This document shows, piece after piece, positions 57,446 through 64,000 of a stretch of DNA of 64,000 bases (positions are counted from its first letter, which is position 1; every line of letters begins with the position of its first letter). Where the stretch lies: NCBI RefSeq assembly GCF_016132545.1, contig NZ_CP066167.1, positions 1,081,001 through 1,145,000 on the forward strand, read 5' to 3'. Position numbers and translations under genes: made by a program. The stretch comes from Spongiibacter nanhainus (GTDB taxonomy: Bacteria; Pseudomonadota; Gammaproteobacteria; Pseudomonadales; Spongiibacteraceae). The notes below the pieces were generated by a model that saw only the letters and a program-made list of their open reading frames with translations, was not told the origin of the DNA and did not search any database.

Positions 57446-58246
57446 TTACAGCGTAATCACTGTGAGGGCCACTTTGGTGCCCAGATAGCCCAGTAGCAAA
57501 CAGGCGAAGGCACCCAGGGTCCAGCGAATGGCAATGCGCCCCCGCCAGCCCAGAATCATGCGGCCGCCCAGCAGCACCGCAAAAAGCAGCCACGCCAGTA
57601 GAGAAAATACCGTTTTGTGGGCCAGATGCTGTGCCAGCAGGTCGTCCACATAGATCGCGCCGGTGACAATGGCCAGGGTCAGCAGAATCAGCCCGGCCCA
57701 AATCAACTCAAACAGCATGGCCTCCATGGTTTGAATGGGGGGCAGCAGGCTGTGAAAGCCGGTGAGTCGGTGGTGGCGCAGGCGGCTGTCCTGAACCCAC
57801 AGGATCAGAGCCTGGGCGGCGGCCATGGTCAGTACGCTGTAAGACAAAATAGACAGCACGATATGGCTGAGTACGCCGGTGGAGTAGTGTTCCAAATTCT
57901 CGGCCGCGGGGGTCAGCCACTCCGCTAGCAGCAGCACGGTGGCCAGGGGGTAGACCACCATCAGCAGGTTGTGCAGCGGGCGGCGCAGGCTGGCGCTCAG
58001 TGTGATGACCACAATGGTGGCGCCGACCAGGGACATGACTTGAATGGCGCCAAGGTGGGCGCCATCGGGGGTGTGAATGGCGCTGGCCGCCGCAAAAAGG
58101 TGGCAGGCCGTAGCCAGGGCGCCGATGGCCAGCGCGGTTGGTCCCGGCCCCACAGTGGAGTTGGAAGCGGCCCGCATGCGGCGCAGTTGTAGCGCAGTGG
58201 CAACGATGTACAAAGTAATCGCAATAAAGCTGGTGGCGGTATTCAT
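57446..58246 (-). CDS. CcsA/YpjD-like cytochrome c assembly-family protein
   Basis: A 266-residue polytopic membrane protein with about eight hydrophobic segments and the CcsA-family stretches LEHYSTGVLSHIVLSILSYS, AQALILWVQDSRLR, LAHKTVFSLLAWLLFAVLLG and a terminal WRGRIAIRWTLGAF. YpjD members are conserved next to ffh and corB in gammaproteobacteria. They lack the tryptophan-rich heme-handling motif of true CcsA, and their role is uncertain. Divergent from ffh. Confidence 0.82.
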   Translation of the reverse strand: MNTATSFIAITLYIVATALQLRRMRAASNSTVGPGPTALAIGALATACHLFAAASAIHTPDGAHLGAIQVMSLVGATIVVITLSASLRRPLHNLLMVVYPLATVLLLAEWLTPAAENLEHYSTGVLSHIVLSILSYSVLTMAAAQALILWVQDSRLRHHRLTGFHSLLPPIQTMEAMLFELIWAGLILLTLAIVTGAIYVDDLLAQHLAHKTVFSLLAWLLFAVLLGGRMILGWRGRIAIRWTLGAFACLLLGYLGTKVALTVITL

Positions 58247-58522
58247 GTTGGCGCGGTGAAGTGCATCCCGTTGTTGTAACGTTGTCTATTGTGGTGCCGT
58301 ATTCGCGTCGCGACTTGGGGCTGAGTGTCGCGGTCGGTTATACTGCCGCCTCCTAAAATAGGGTTGCCGGCGGAAACTCCCCGCCACAGGCTGTGGTCGA
58401 TTGTAAGCGGGCGATAGTCTGAATGTCGACTTAGGTGTTGCTGTAAACCGGATTGTGAGTCGTCCCGGTCTGAATGCCCAGAGCCTGCGACGCCACCCCA
58501 CGTTAATCTGAGATGTGTTTTC

Positions 58523-59905
58523 ATGTTTGAAAATCTGACCGAACGTTTATCCCAAACCCTGCGCCATGTGACCGGCCAGGCGACACTCACCGAGGATAAT
58601 ATAAAGGATGCCATGCGGGATGTACGCATGGCCCTGCTGGAGGCGGATGTTGCGCTGCCGGTGGTCAAGGACTTTGTGGAGGCAGTGCGCACCCGGGCCG
58701 TGGGCCAGGAAGTCAGCCGCAGCCTGAGCCCCGGTCAGATGTTCGTCAAGATCGTCCAGCAGGAGCTGGAGCACATCATGGGCGACACCAATGAGTCGCT
58801 CAACCTTAGTGTGCAGCCCCCGGCGGTGGTATTGATGGCCGGCCTGCAGGGTGCGGGTAAAACCACCTCGGTGGGTAAGCTGGCCAAATACCTCAAAGAA
58901 AGAGAAAAGAAAAAAGTGCTGGTGGCCAGCGCCGATGTCTACCGGCCGGCGGCCATCAAGCAGCTGGAAACCCTGGCCGGCGAGGTCGGCGTGGAATTCT
59001 TCCCCAGTACGACCGAGCAAAAACCGGTGGATATCGGTAATGCGGCCATCGCCGAGGCCAAAAAGCGCTTTTACGATGTGGTGATTGTGGATACTGCCGG
59101 TCGCCTACATATCGACGCCGATATGATGACCGAGATCCAGGAACTCCACGGTGCCATTAAGCCCGTCGAGACGCTGTTTGTGGTGGATGCCATGACCGGT
59201 CAGGATGCCGCCAATACGGCCAAGGCCTTCGGCGAGGCGCTGCCGCTGACCGGGGTGATCCTGACCAAGTCGGACGCCGACAGCCGGGGTGGTGCCGCAT
59301 TGTCGGTGCGCCACATCACTGGCAAGCCCATCAAGTTTCTGGGTGTGGGCGAAAAAACCGATGCTCTGGATCCCTTTCACCCCGATCGGGTCGCCTCCCG
59401 CATCCTGGGGATGGGGGACATCCTGTCGCTGATCGACGAGGCCGAGGCCAAGCTCGATAAGAAAAAGGCCGACAAGCTGGCCAAAAAGATCAAGAAGGGC
59501 AAGAAATTCGACCTGGAAGATCTGCGCGACCAGCTGCAGCAGATGCAAAAAATGGGCGGCCTCACCGGCATGCTGGATAAGCTGCCGGGCATGGGCAACA
59601 TGGCGCAGATGGCGCAAAACCAAGTCGACACCAAAATGTTCACCCGCATGGAGGCCATTATCAACTCCATGACCCCGGCGGAGCGCCGCAATCCCGACAT
59701 TCTCAACGGCTCCCGCAAAAAGCGCATCGTGGCGGGCTCTGGCACGCAAATCCAGGATCTCAACCGCCTGATTAAACAGCACAAGCAAATGGCCAAAATG
59801 ATGAAAAAAATGGGTCAGAAGGGCGGCATGACCAATATGATGCGGGGCATGGGCGGCATGATGCCACCCGGCGGTGGCCCCGGCGGGCGTTTCCCCGGAA
59901 TGTAG
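58523..59905 (+). CDS. ffh: Signal recognition particle protein Ffh
   Basis: A 460-residue SRP GTPase that delivers nascent membrane proteins with 4.5S RNA. N domain, then G domain with GLQGAGKTTSVGKLA (G1), VDTAGRLHID (G3) and a TKSDADSRGGAAL closing motif, then a Met-rich M domain (GMLDKLPGMGNMAQMAQ, MMKKMGQKGGMTNMMRG) that binds signal sequence and RNA. No 4.5S RNA gene is in the window. rpsP follows after 194 bases with its own promoter. Confidence 0.97.
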   Translation: MFENLTERLSQTLRHVTGQATLTEDNIKDAMRDVRMALLEADVALPVVKDFVEAVRTRAVGQEVSRSLSPGQMFVKIVQQELEHIMGDTNESLNLSVQPPAVVLMAGLQGAGKTTSVGKLAKYLKEREKKKVLVASADVYRPAAIKQLETLAGEVGVEFFPSTTEQKPVDIGNAAIAEAKKRFYDVVIVDTAGRLHIDADMMTEIQELHGAIKPVETLFVVDAMTGQDAANTAKAFGEALPLTGVILTKSDADSRGGAALSVRHITGKPIKFLGVGEKTDALDPFHPDRVASRILGMGDILSLIDEAEAKLDKKKADKLAKKIKKGKKFDLEDLRDQLQQMQKMGGLTGMLDKLPGMGNMAQMAQNQVDTKMFTRMEAIINSMTPAERRNPDILNGSRKKRIVAGSGTQIQDLNRLIKQHKQMAKMMKKMGQKGGMTNMMRGMGGMMPPGGGPGGRFPGM

Positions 59906-59974
59906 TCCGGCTGCGCTGCAGCTAGCGCCCACCGGCCAGCCCTGCGCGAAGGCGAAAGTCGGTCGAAAAAATGG

Positions 59975-60003
59975 TTTCAATGGGCGGGCGTTTCCCTTAT
60001 AAT
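59975..60003 (+). promoter_or_regulatory. Sigma-70-type promoter of the rpsP operon
   Basis: TTTCAA (59975-59980), a 17-base spacer, then a perfect TATAAT (59998-60003). The -35 matches only half the consensus, but the -10 and spacing are ideal. It lies about 97 bases before rpsP. A GC-rich hairpin (GCCCCG/CGGGGC at 60018-60037) falls in the resulting leader. Confidence 0.6.
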
Positions 60004-60099
60004 CTCGCGCCTTTATGGCCCCGGCTCCGGTCGGGGCGTCGGAATCGTGTCGTGCGGGCACTGTCGCTCGCCACAAAAACGCTAGGAATTGGAACAAGC

Positions 60100-60369
60100 A
60101 TGGTCACTATTCGTCTGGCTCGCGGCGGCTCCAAAAAGCGCCCTTTTTACCACCTGACAGTCACTGACAGCCGCACCTCGCGGGATGGTCGCTTCATCGA
60201 GCGTGTGGGCTTTTTTAACCCCATCGCCCGCGGTGGTGAAGAGCGTCTGCGCGTGGACACTGCTCGCATCGACCACTGGGTAAGCCAGGGTGCGCAGTTG
60301 TCTGAGCGTGTTGCCAAGCTGATTAAAGAAGCGCCTGCCGCTGACAGCGCGCAACTCACTGCCGAGTAA
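60100..60369 (+). CDS. rpsP: 30S ribosomal protein S16
   Basis: An 89-residue ribosomal protein with the typical start [19 protein letters not shown], then [23 protein letters not shown] 60100 begins the family N-terminus. First gene of rpsP-rimM-trmD-rplS; rimM starts immediately after its stop codon. Confidence 0.97.
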   Translation: MVTIRLARGGSKKRPFYHLTVTDSRTSRDGRFIERVGFFNPIARGGEERLRVDTARIDHWVSQGAQLSERVAKLIKEAPAADSAQLTAE

Positions 60370-60903
60370 ATGGCTGGCGAGACCCCGTCGCGGGTGGTGA
60401 TTGCCAAAATCACCACAGTTTATGGGGTCAAAGGCTGGGTAAAGATACATTCGTTTACCCAGCCAATGCAGAACTTTCTGGACTACAGCCACTGCCAAGT
60501 GCGCAAAAATGGGCGCTGGCAGGAGCTGGAAATCGATCAAAGCCGCATCCACGGCAAGGGCATTGTGGCCCATATCAAGGGTGTGGACGATCGGGAGCTG
60601 GCCCGAGACTATTGTGGGCTGGAGCTGAGTGTCGCAGTGGATGAACTGCCGGCGCTACAGGACGACGAGTTTTACTGGCACCAACTGGTGGGTTTGGCGG
60701 TGTATACCAGCCGAGATGATCAGTTGCTGGGTAAGGTGGATCACCTTATCGAGACCGGTGCCAACGACGTGTTGGTGGTAAAGCCTTGTGCCGGCAGTAT
60801 CGATGATCGGGAGCGCTTGATTCCCTATCTGCCGGGACAGTACATCGGCGCGATCGAACTGGATGAAGGCCGCCTGGCGGTGGAGTGGGATCCGGAGTTT
60901 TAG
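60370..60903 (+). CDS. rimM: Ribosome maturation factor RimM
   Basis: A 177-residue 30S assembly factor. RimM N-terminal barrel VVIAKITTVYGVKGWVKIHS and PRC-barrel part (EFYWHQLVGLAVYT, ETGANDVLVV, IPYLPGQYIGAIELDEGRL) are complete. Its ATG follows the rpsP stop without a gap. Confidence 0.95.
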   Translation: MAGETPSRVVIAKITTVYGVKGWVKIHSFTQPMQNFLDYSHCQVRKNGRWQELEIDQSRIHGKGIVAHIKGVDDRELARDYCGLELSVAVDELPALQDDEFYWHQLVGLAVYTSRDDQLLGKVDHLIETGANDVLVVKPCAGSIDDRERLIPYLPGQYIGAIELDEGRLAVEWDPEF

Positions 60904-60980
60904 TCCGGGGCGCTTTATCGCTGCACTAGGTTTAACCAGATGTAGTTAGAAAAACAGAGTATGCCGGGTGGGAGTGCGCC

Positions 60981-61730
60981 GTGAAGATAGCTGTGGTGAC
61001 ACTGTTTCCGGAAATGCTGGCTGCGGTCAGTGATTACGGTGTCAGTGGCCGAGCAGTACAGCGCGGTTTGCTGTCACTGACAGCCGTGAACCCGCGGCAG
61101 TTTACCGAGGATCGGCATCAAACCGTTGATGATCGACCTTACGGCGGCGGGCCCGGCATGGTGATGATGCCGGAGCCACTGTCCAAAGCGCTGAAGGCAG
61201 CGCGACAGGAAGTGGGGCCCCAGGCCAGAACAATATATTTATCCCCCCAGGGGCGGCCGCTGGATCAAGCGGGTTTGCAGTCCTTGGCAGAGCAACCGGC
61301 GCTGATCATGTTGGCCGGACGCTACGAGGGAGTGGATGAGCGCGTGATTCGCCGGGAAGTCGACGAAGAGTGGTCGATTGGGGATTACGTGATCAGCGGC
61401 GGTGAACTCGCGGCGATGGTCATGATTGACGGCGTTAGTCGCCTGTTGCCGGGGGCACTGGGACATGCCTTGTCCGCCGAGCAGGACTCGTTTACCGATG
61501 GCCTGCTGGATTGCCCGCACTATACCCGGCCAGAGGTTTACGACGGCGAGGGTGTGCCAGAGGTGTTGTTGAGTGGTAACCACGAAGCCATTCGACGTTG
61601 GCGCCTCAAACAGGCGCTGGGGCGAACCTGGCAGCGGCGCCCGGAGTTGCTGAGAGAGCGAGCGCTCAGCGAGGAAGAACAAACATTGCTGGCGGAGTTT
61701 TGCCGCGAGCAGGACATTGACATTAACTAA
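60981..61730 (+). CDS. trmD: tRNA (guanine-N1)-methyltransferase
   Basis: A 249-residue SPOUT methyltransferase making m1G37 in tRNAs, needed for correct reading frame. GTG start followed by [13 protein letters not shown]. The trefoil-knot SAM site shows [15 protein letters not shown] [23 protein letters not shown] and [15 protein letters not shown]; catalytic Asp lies in the C-terminal [20 protein letters not shown] region's partner domain. Between rimM and rplS as in other gammaproteobacteria. Confidence 0.96.
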   Translation: MKIAVVTLFPEMLAAVSDYGVSGRAVQRGLLSLTAVNPRQFTEDRHQTVDDRPYGGGPGMVMMPEPLSKALKAARQEVGPQARTIYLSPQGRPLDQAGLQSLAEQPALIMLAGRYEGVDERVIRREVDEEWSIGDYVISGGELAAMVMIDGVSRLLPGALGHALSAEQDSFTDGLLDCPHYTRPEVYDGEGVPEVLLSGNHEAIRRWRLKQALGRTWQRRPELLRERALSEEEQTLLAEFCREQDIDIN

Positions 61731-61767
61731 CAGCTAGCTGTGAAGCTACAAAACCAGGAGCATGGCC

Positions 61768-62124
61768 ATGAACAAGATTATCGCCGAGCTGGAGGCAGAG
61801 CAGACTGCCAAAGAGCTGCCGGAATTCGGCCCCGGTGACACCGTTGTCGTTCAGGTAAAGGTTAAGGAAGGTAACCGTGAGCGTCTTCAGGCCTTTGAAG
61901 GTGTGGTCATTGGCAAGCGCAATCGCGGCCTGAACTCTGCCTTTACTGTGCGTAAGATTTCCCACGGCGTGGGTGTTGAGCGTACTTTCCAAACTTACAG
62001 CCCGCTGATCGATAGCATTCAGGTCAAGCGTCGCGGCGACGTGCGCCAGGCCAAGCTGTACTACCTGCGCGAGCGTAGCGGTCGTTCTGCCCGCATCAAA
62101 GAGAAGCTGGCCAACAAAGGCTAA
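61768..62124 (+). CDS. rplS: 50S ribosomal protein L19
   Basis: A 118-residue ribosomal protein starting [12 protein letters not shown], with [31 protein letters not shown] and [17 protein letters not shown] [23 protein letters not shown] 61768 was chosen over 61762 because GGAG is at proper spacing from it. Last gene of the operon; a terminator follows. Confidence 0.97.
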   Translation: MNKIIAELEAEQTAKELPEFGPGDTVVVQVKVKEGNRERLQAFEGVVIGKRNRGLNSAFTVRKISHGVGVERTFQTYSPLIDSIQVKRRGDVRQAKLYYLRERSGRSARIKEKLANKG

Positions 62125-62142
62125 GTTTTTCACCGAAATTTC

Positions 62143-62170
62143 AAAAAGGCAGCCATTGGCTGCCTTTTTT
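62143..62170 (+). terminator. Rho-independent terminator of the rpsP-rplS operon
   Basis: AAAAAGGCAGCC-ATT-GGCTGCCTTTTTT: a perfect stem with a T-tract, 18 bases after rplS. Confidence 0.92.
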
Positions 62171-62274
62171 GTTTGTGGCCGCTAAGTGGGCGGTTATTGG
62201 GTGTTGTCCTGGGCGATTGGCATTTGGTCGGCGGCTGTCTACCATGCGATGACCCAACCTGAAGCGAGCGGCAT

Positions 62275-63168
62275 ATGGCCGGCGACGCCGATATTATTGA
62301 TCGTTACATTGATGCGCTGTGGCTGGAAAAAGGCCTCAGTGACAACAGTCTGCAGGCCTACCGGCGAGACCTGACGGCCTGGGCTGCGTGGCTGGAGGGC
62401 GAGGGTGGCTCGCTGCTTGGCGCGTCTCGGGCCGATGTGCTGGGCTATCTTGGCTCAGCGGGCTCCCGCCGCAAATCCGCTCGCAGCACCGCGCGGCTGA
62501 TGTCCTGCCTGCGGGGCTTTTACCGCTATCAGGTGCGGGAAGGGCGCCTGCAGGAAGATCCCGTGGCGGATATCGACGCTCCGCGTCTGGGGCGACCACT
62601 ACCCAAATCTCTCAGCGAGGCCGATGTGGAGGCCTTACTCGACGCGCCTGATACCGATGACCCTCTGGAACTGAGGGACCGGGCGATGATGGAGGTGCTC
62701 TATGCCTCTGGTCTGCGTATTACTGAACTGGTCAGCTTGCGTTTTGCCCATGTCGGCCTCAGTCAGGGGGTGATGCGGGTGGTGGGCAAAGGCGATAAGG
62801 AGAGATTGGTGCCGCTGGGGGAGGAGGCGTTGAATTGGCTGCAGCGCTATTTGCGGTACGGCCGGCCGGCAATGCTGGCCGATGGCGAATCCGACGTGCT
62901 GTTTCCCAGCCGGCGCGGGCGCATGATGACACGTCAGACGTTTTGGCACCGGATAAAACAGTATACACTGCGTGCTGGAATTCGAGCTGAAGTGTCTCCC
63001 CATACCCTGCGGCATGCCTTTGCCACGCATTTGGTCAACCACGGCGCTGATTTGCGGGTGGTGCAGCTGTTGTTGGGGCACAGTGATCTCAGTACCACAC
63101 AAATTTATACCCACGTCGCTCGAGAGCGGATGAAATCCCTGCACAGTGCCCACCACCCCCGGGGGTGA
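62275..63168 (+). CDS. xerD: Tyrosine recombinase XerD
   Basis: A 297-residue site-specific recombinase that resolves chromosome dimers at dif with XerC. N-terminal SAM-like domain (IDRYIDALWLEKGLSDNSLQ). Catalytic residues: Arg148 (SGLRITELVSL), His243 and Arg246 (HTLRHAFATHL), His269 (LLGHSDLST), nucleophile Tyr278 (QIYTHVA). Length and downstream dsbC match the housekeeping enzyme, so this is not an integron or phage integrase. Confidence 0.95.
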   Translation: MAGDADIIDRYIDALWLEKGLSDNSLQAYRRDLTAWAAWLEGEGGSLLGASRADVLGYLGSAGSRRKSARSTARLMSCLRGFYRYQVREGRLQEDPVADIDAPRLGRPLPKSLSEADVEALLDAPDTDDPLELRDRAMMEVLYASGLRITELVSLRFAHVGLSQGVMRVVGKGDKERLVPLGEEALNWLQRYLRYGRPAMLADGESDVLFPSRRGRMMTRQTFWHRIKQYTLRAGIRAEVSPHTLRHAFATHLVNHGADLRVVQLLLGHSDLSTTQIYTHVARERMKSLHSAHHPRG

Positions 63169-63257
63169 CAGGGGCACAGCGAGCGGAGCGGGGAAACTTT
63201 ACCCGGTGGTTAGGACTCTTAGTTTGGATAGCCACTGGCCACTGGAGAAATGGTTGA

Positions 63258-64000
63258 ATGAAGTTAGCTAACGCAATGTGTCGTCGTCTGGGCGTGGCGG
63301 CATTGATGGCAGTGGTCCTGCCTCTTACCTTTGCCCACACGCAAGCCCAGGCCGAGACCTTTGTCGACAAAGCGGCGGAAAGTGCGATTCGAGCGTCTTT
63401 TAAATCGGCGCGCCCCGACCTGAGTATCGAGTCGGTGAGCAAAAGCGAGGTCCAGGGTCTGTACCGGGCCGAAGTGCAAAATGGTCCCACCTTTTACGCC
63501 AGCCCGGATGGCAAGTACATCCTGCTGGGTGAACTGTACGAAATCGGTGAAAACGGCATTGAAAACGTCGAGGAAAAGCGCCTGATGCCGGAGCGCAAGG
63601 CCGCCCTGTCAGCGGTGAGCGACGACGATATGATTACTTTCAGCCCCAAGGGTGAAACCAAAGCTTCGCTCTACGTCTTTACCGATGTGGACTGTGGCTA
63701 CTGTCAAAAGCTGCATCAGGAAGTGCCGCGCCTCAATCAGCTGGGTATCGCCGTGCATTACCTGGCTTATCCTCGGGCAGGCGTGGGCCCTCAGTCTCCC
63801 ACCTACAGTAAAATGGTGTCCGCGTGGTGCGCAGATGATCGCCAGGCGGCCATGGATATTCTCAAGCAAGGCGGCAATGTGCCCACTAAAACCTGCGCCA
63901 ACCCAGTGGCAGAGCAGTATCGTCTGGGCGCGCAGCTGGGTGTGACCGGTACGCCTGCGATTGTCACCGAGTCTGGCCGCCTGATACCTGGCTACAAACC
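63258..64000 (+). CDS. dsbC: Thiol:disulfide interchange protein DsbC (3' end cut by window)
   Basis: The first 247 residues of a periplasmic disulfide isomerase; no stop codon occurs before the window end. Signal peptide (VAALMAVVLPLTFAHTQAQA), N-terminal dimerisation domain, then a thioredoxin fold with active site CGYC (Cys146, Cys149) in YVFTDVDCGYCQKLHQ, a second Cys pair (SAWCADD, PTKTCAN) and cis-Pro in GVTGTPAIV. It repairs misfolded disulfides with DsbD. The order xerD-dsbC is standard in gammaproteobacteria. Confidence 0.93.
   Translation, partial: MKLANAMCRRLGVAALMAVVLPLTFAHTQAQAETFVDKAAESAIRASFKSARPDLSIESVSKSEVQGLYRAEVQNGPTFYASPDGKYILLGELYEIGENGIENVEEKRLMPERKAALSAVSDDDMITFSPKGETKASLYVFTDVDCGYCQKLHQEVPRLNQLGIAVHYLAYPRAGVGPQSPTYSKMVSAWCADDRQAAMDILKQGGNVPTKTCANPVAEQYRLGAQLGVTGTPAIVTESGRLIPGYK

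Noticed and set aside
59105-60097. 330-codon open frame antisense to ffh
   Set aside because: A shadow of the ffh G and M domains; no recognisable protein features.
62275-63168. Phage or integron integrase
   Set aside because: Catalytic pattern, length and dsbC neighbour fit housekeeping XerD.

Overview
The window reads as a chromosomal segment of a Gram-negative, aerobic gammaproteobacterium. Most of it is densely packed housekeeping genes, and the gene order closely follows that known from Pseudomonas: nadB / algU-mucABC / lepA-lepB-DUF4845-rnc-era-recO-acpS, barA(gacS) / cysM-relA-mazG, adk-hemH, queA-tgt, ffh-rpsP-rimM-trmD-rplS and xerD-dsbC. The first 10 kb holds P450, acyl-CoA dehydrogenase and TonB-receptor genes in a style common in marine Cellvibrionales/Spongiibacteraceae-like bacteria. 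The genus is an inference from gene content. No transposase, integrase, phage gene, rRNA or CRISPR array was seen.

Region 1 (1-10.1 kb) is accessory. A minus-strand operon runs TonB receptor > cytochrome P450 > ACAD10/11-type acyl-CoA dehydrogenase > APH-type kinase. It lies divergent to a TetR regulator and a small secreted protein, with a perfect TAGACA-TAG-TGTCTA palindrome between the two units. Together they look like a regulated uptake-and-oxidation pathway for an unknown hydrophobic substrate, in which a hydroxyacyl-CoA may be phosphorylated and then dephosphorylated by elimination. Next come an AraC regulator and, divergent from it, an exported cupin and a Tat-exported alpha/beta hydrolase. 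tRNA-Pro(CGG) and an MFS transporter close the region.

Region 2 (11.7-18.6 kb) is a respiratory cluster: cyoABCD (cytochrome bo3-type quinol oxidase), a SURF1 assembly factor, and a RegB/RegA-type redox-sensing two-component pair. A leucine-dehydrogenase-like gene and nadB follow.

Region 3 (21.6-30.4 kb) starts with the envelope-stress sigma factor AlgU, which has a visible sigma-E-type promoter, and its regulators MucA, MucB and MucC; mucD is not present. Translation, secretion and RNA-processing genes follow: lepA, lepB, rnc, era, recO and acpS.

Region 4 (30.4-48.7 kb) carries the BarA/GacS hybrid kinase, cysM, relA, mazG, adk, hemH, a histone H1-like Lys/Ala-rich protein (AlgP-like), mobA, tsaB, uppP, a beta-hydroxyacid dehydrogenase, an M18 aminopeptidase, an enoyl-CoA hydratase, a GTDC1/QTMAN-like glycosyltransferase and trpS.

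Region 5 (48.7-52.3 kb) is a second small accessory patch. It holds a TonB-dependent receptor with a structured leader and an unusual Cys-containing plug, plus two secreted proteins of unknown function.

Region 6 (52.5-64 kb) contains tRNA-Leu(CAA), queA-tgt (queuosine synthesis), a NIF3-like protein, a gamma-carbonic anhydrase, a DUF1289 protein, a CorB-like CBS/DUF21 protein, a CcsA-like protein, ffh, rpsP-rimM-trmD-rplS with a clear terminator, xerD, and dsbC cut by the window end.
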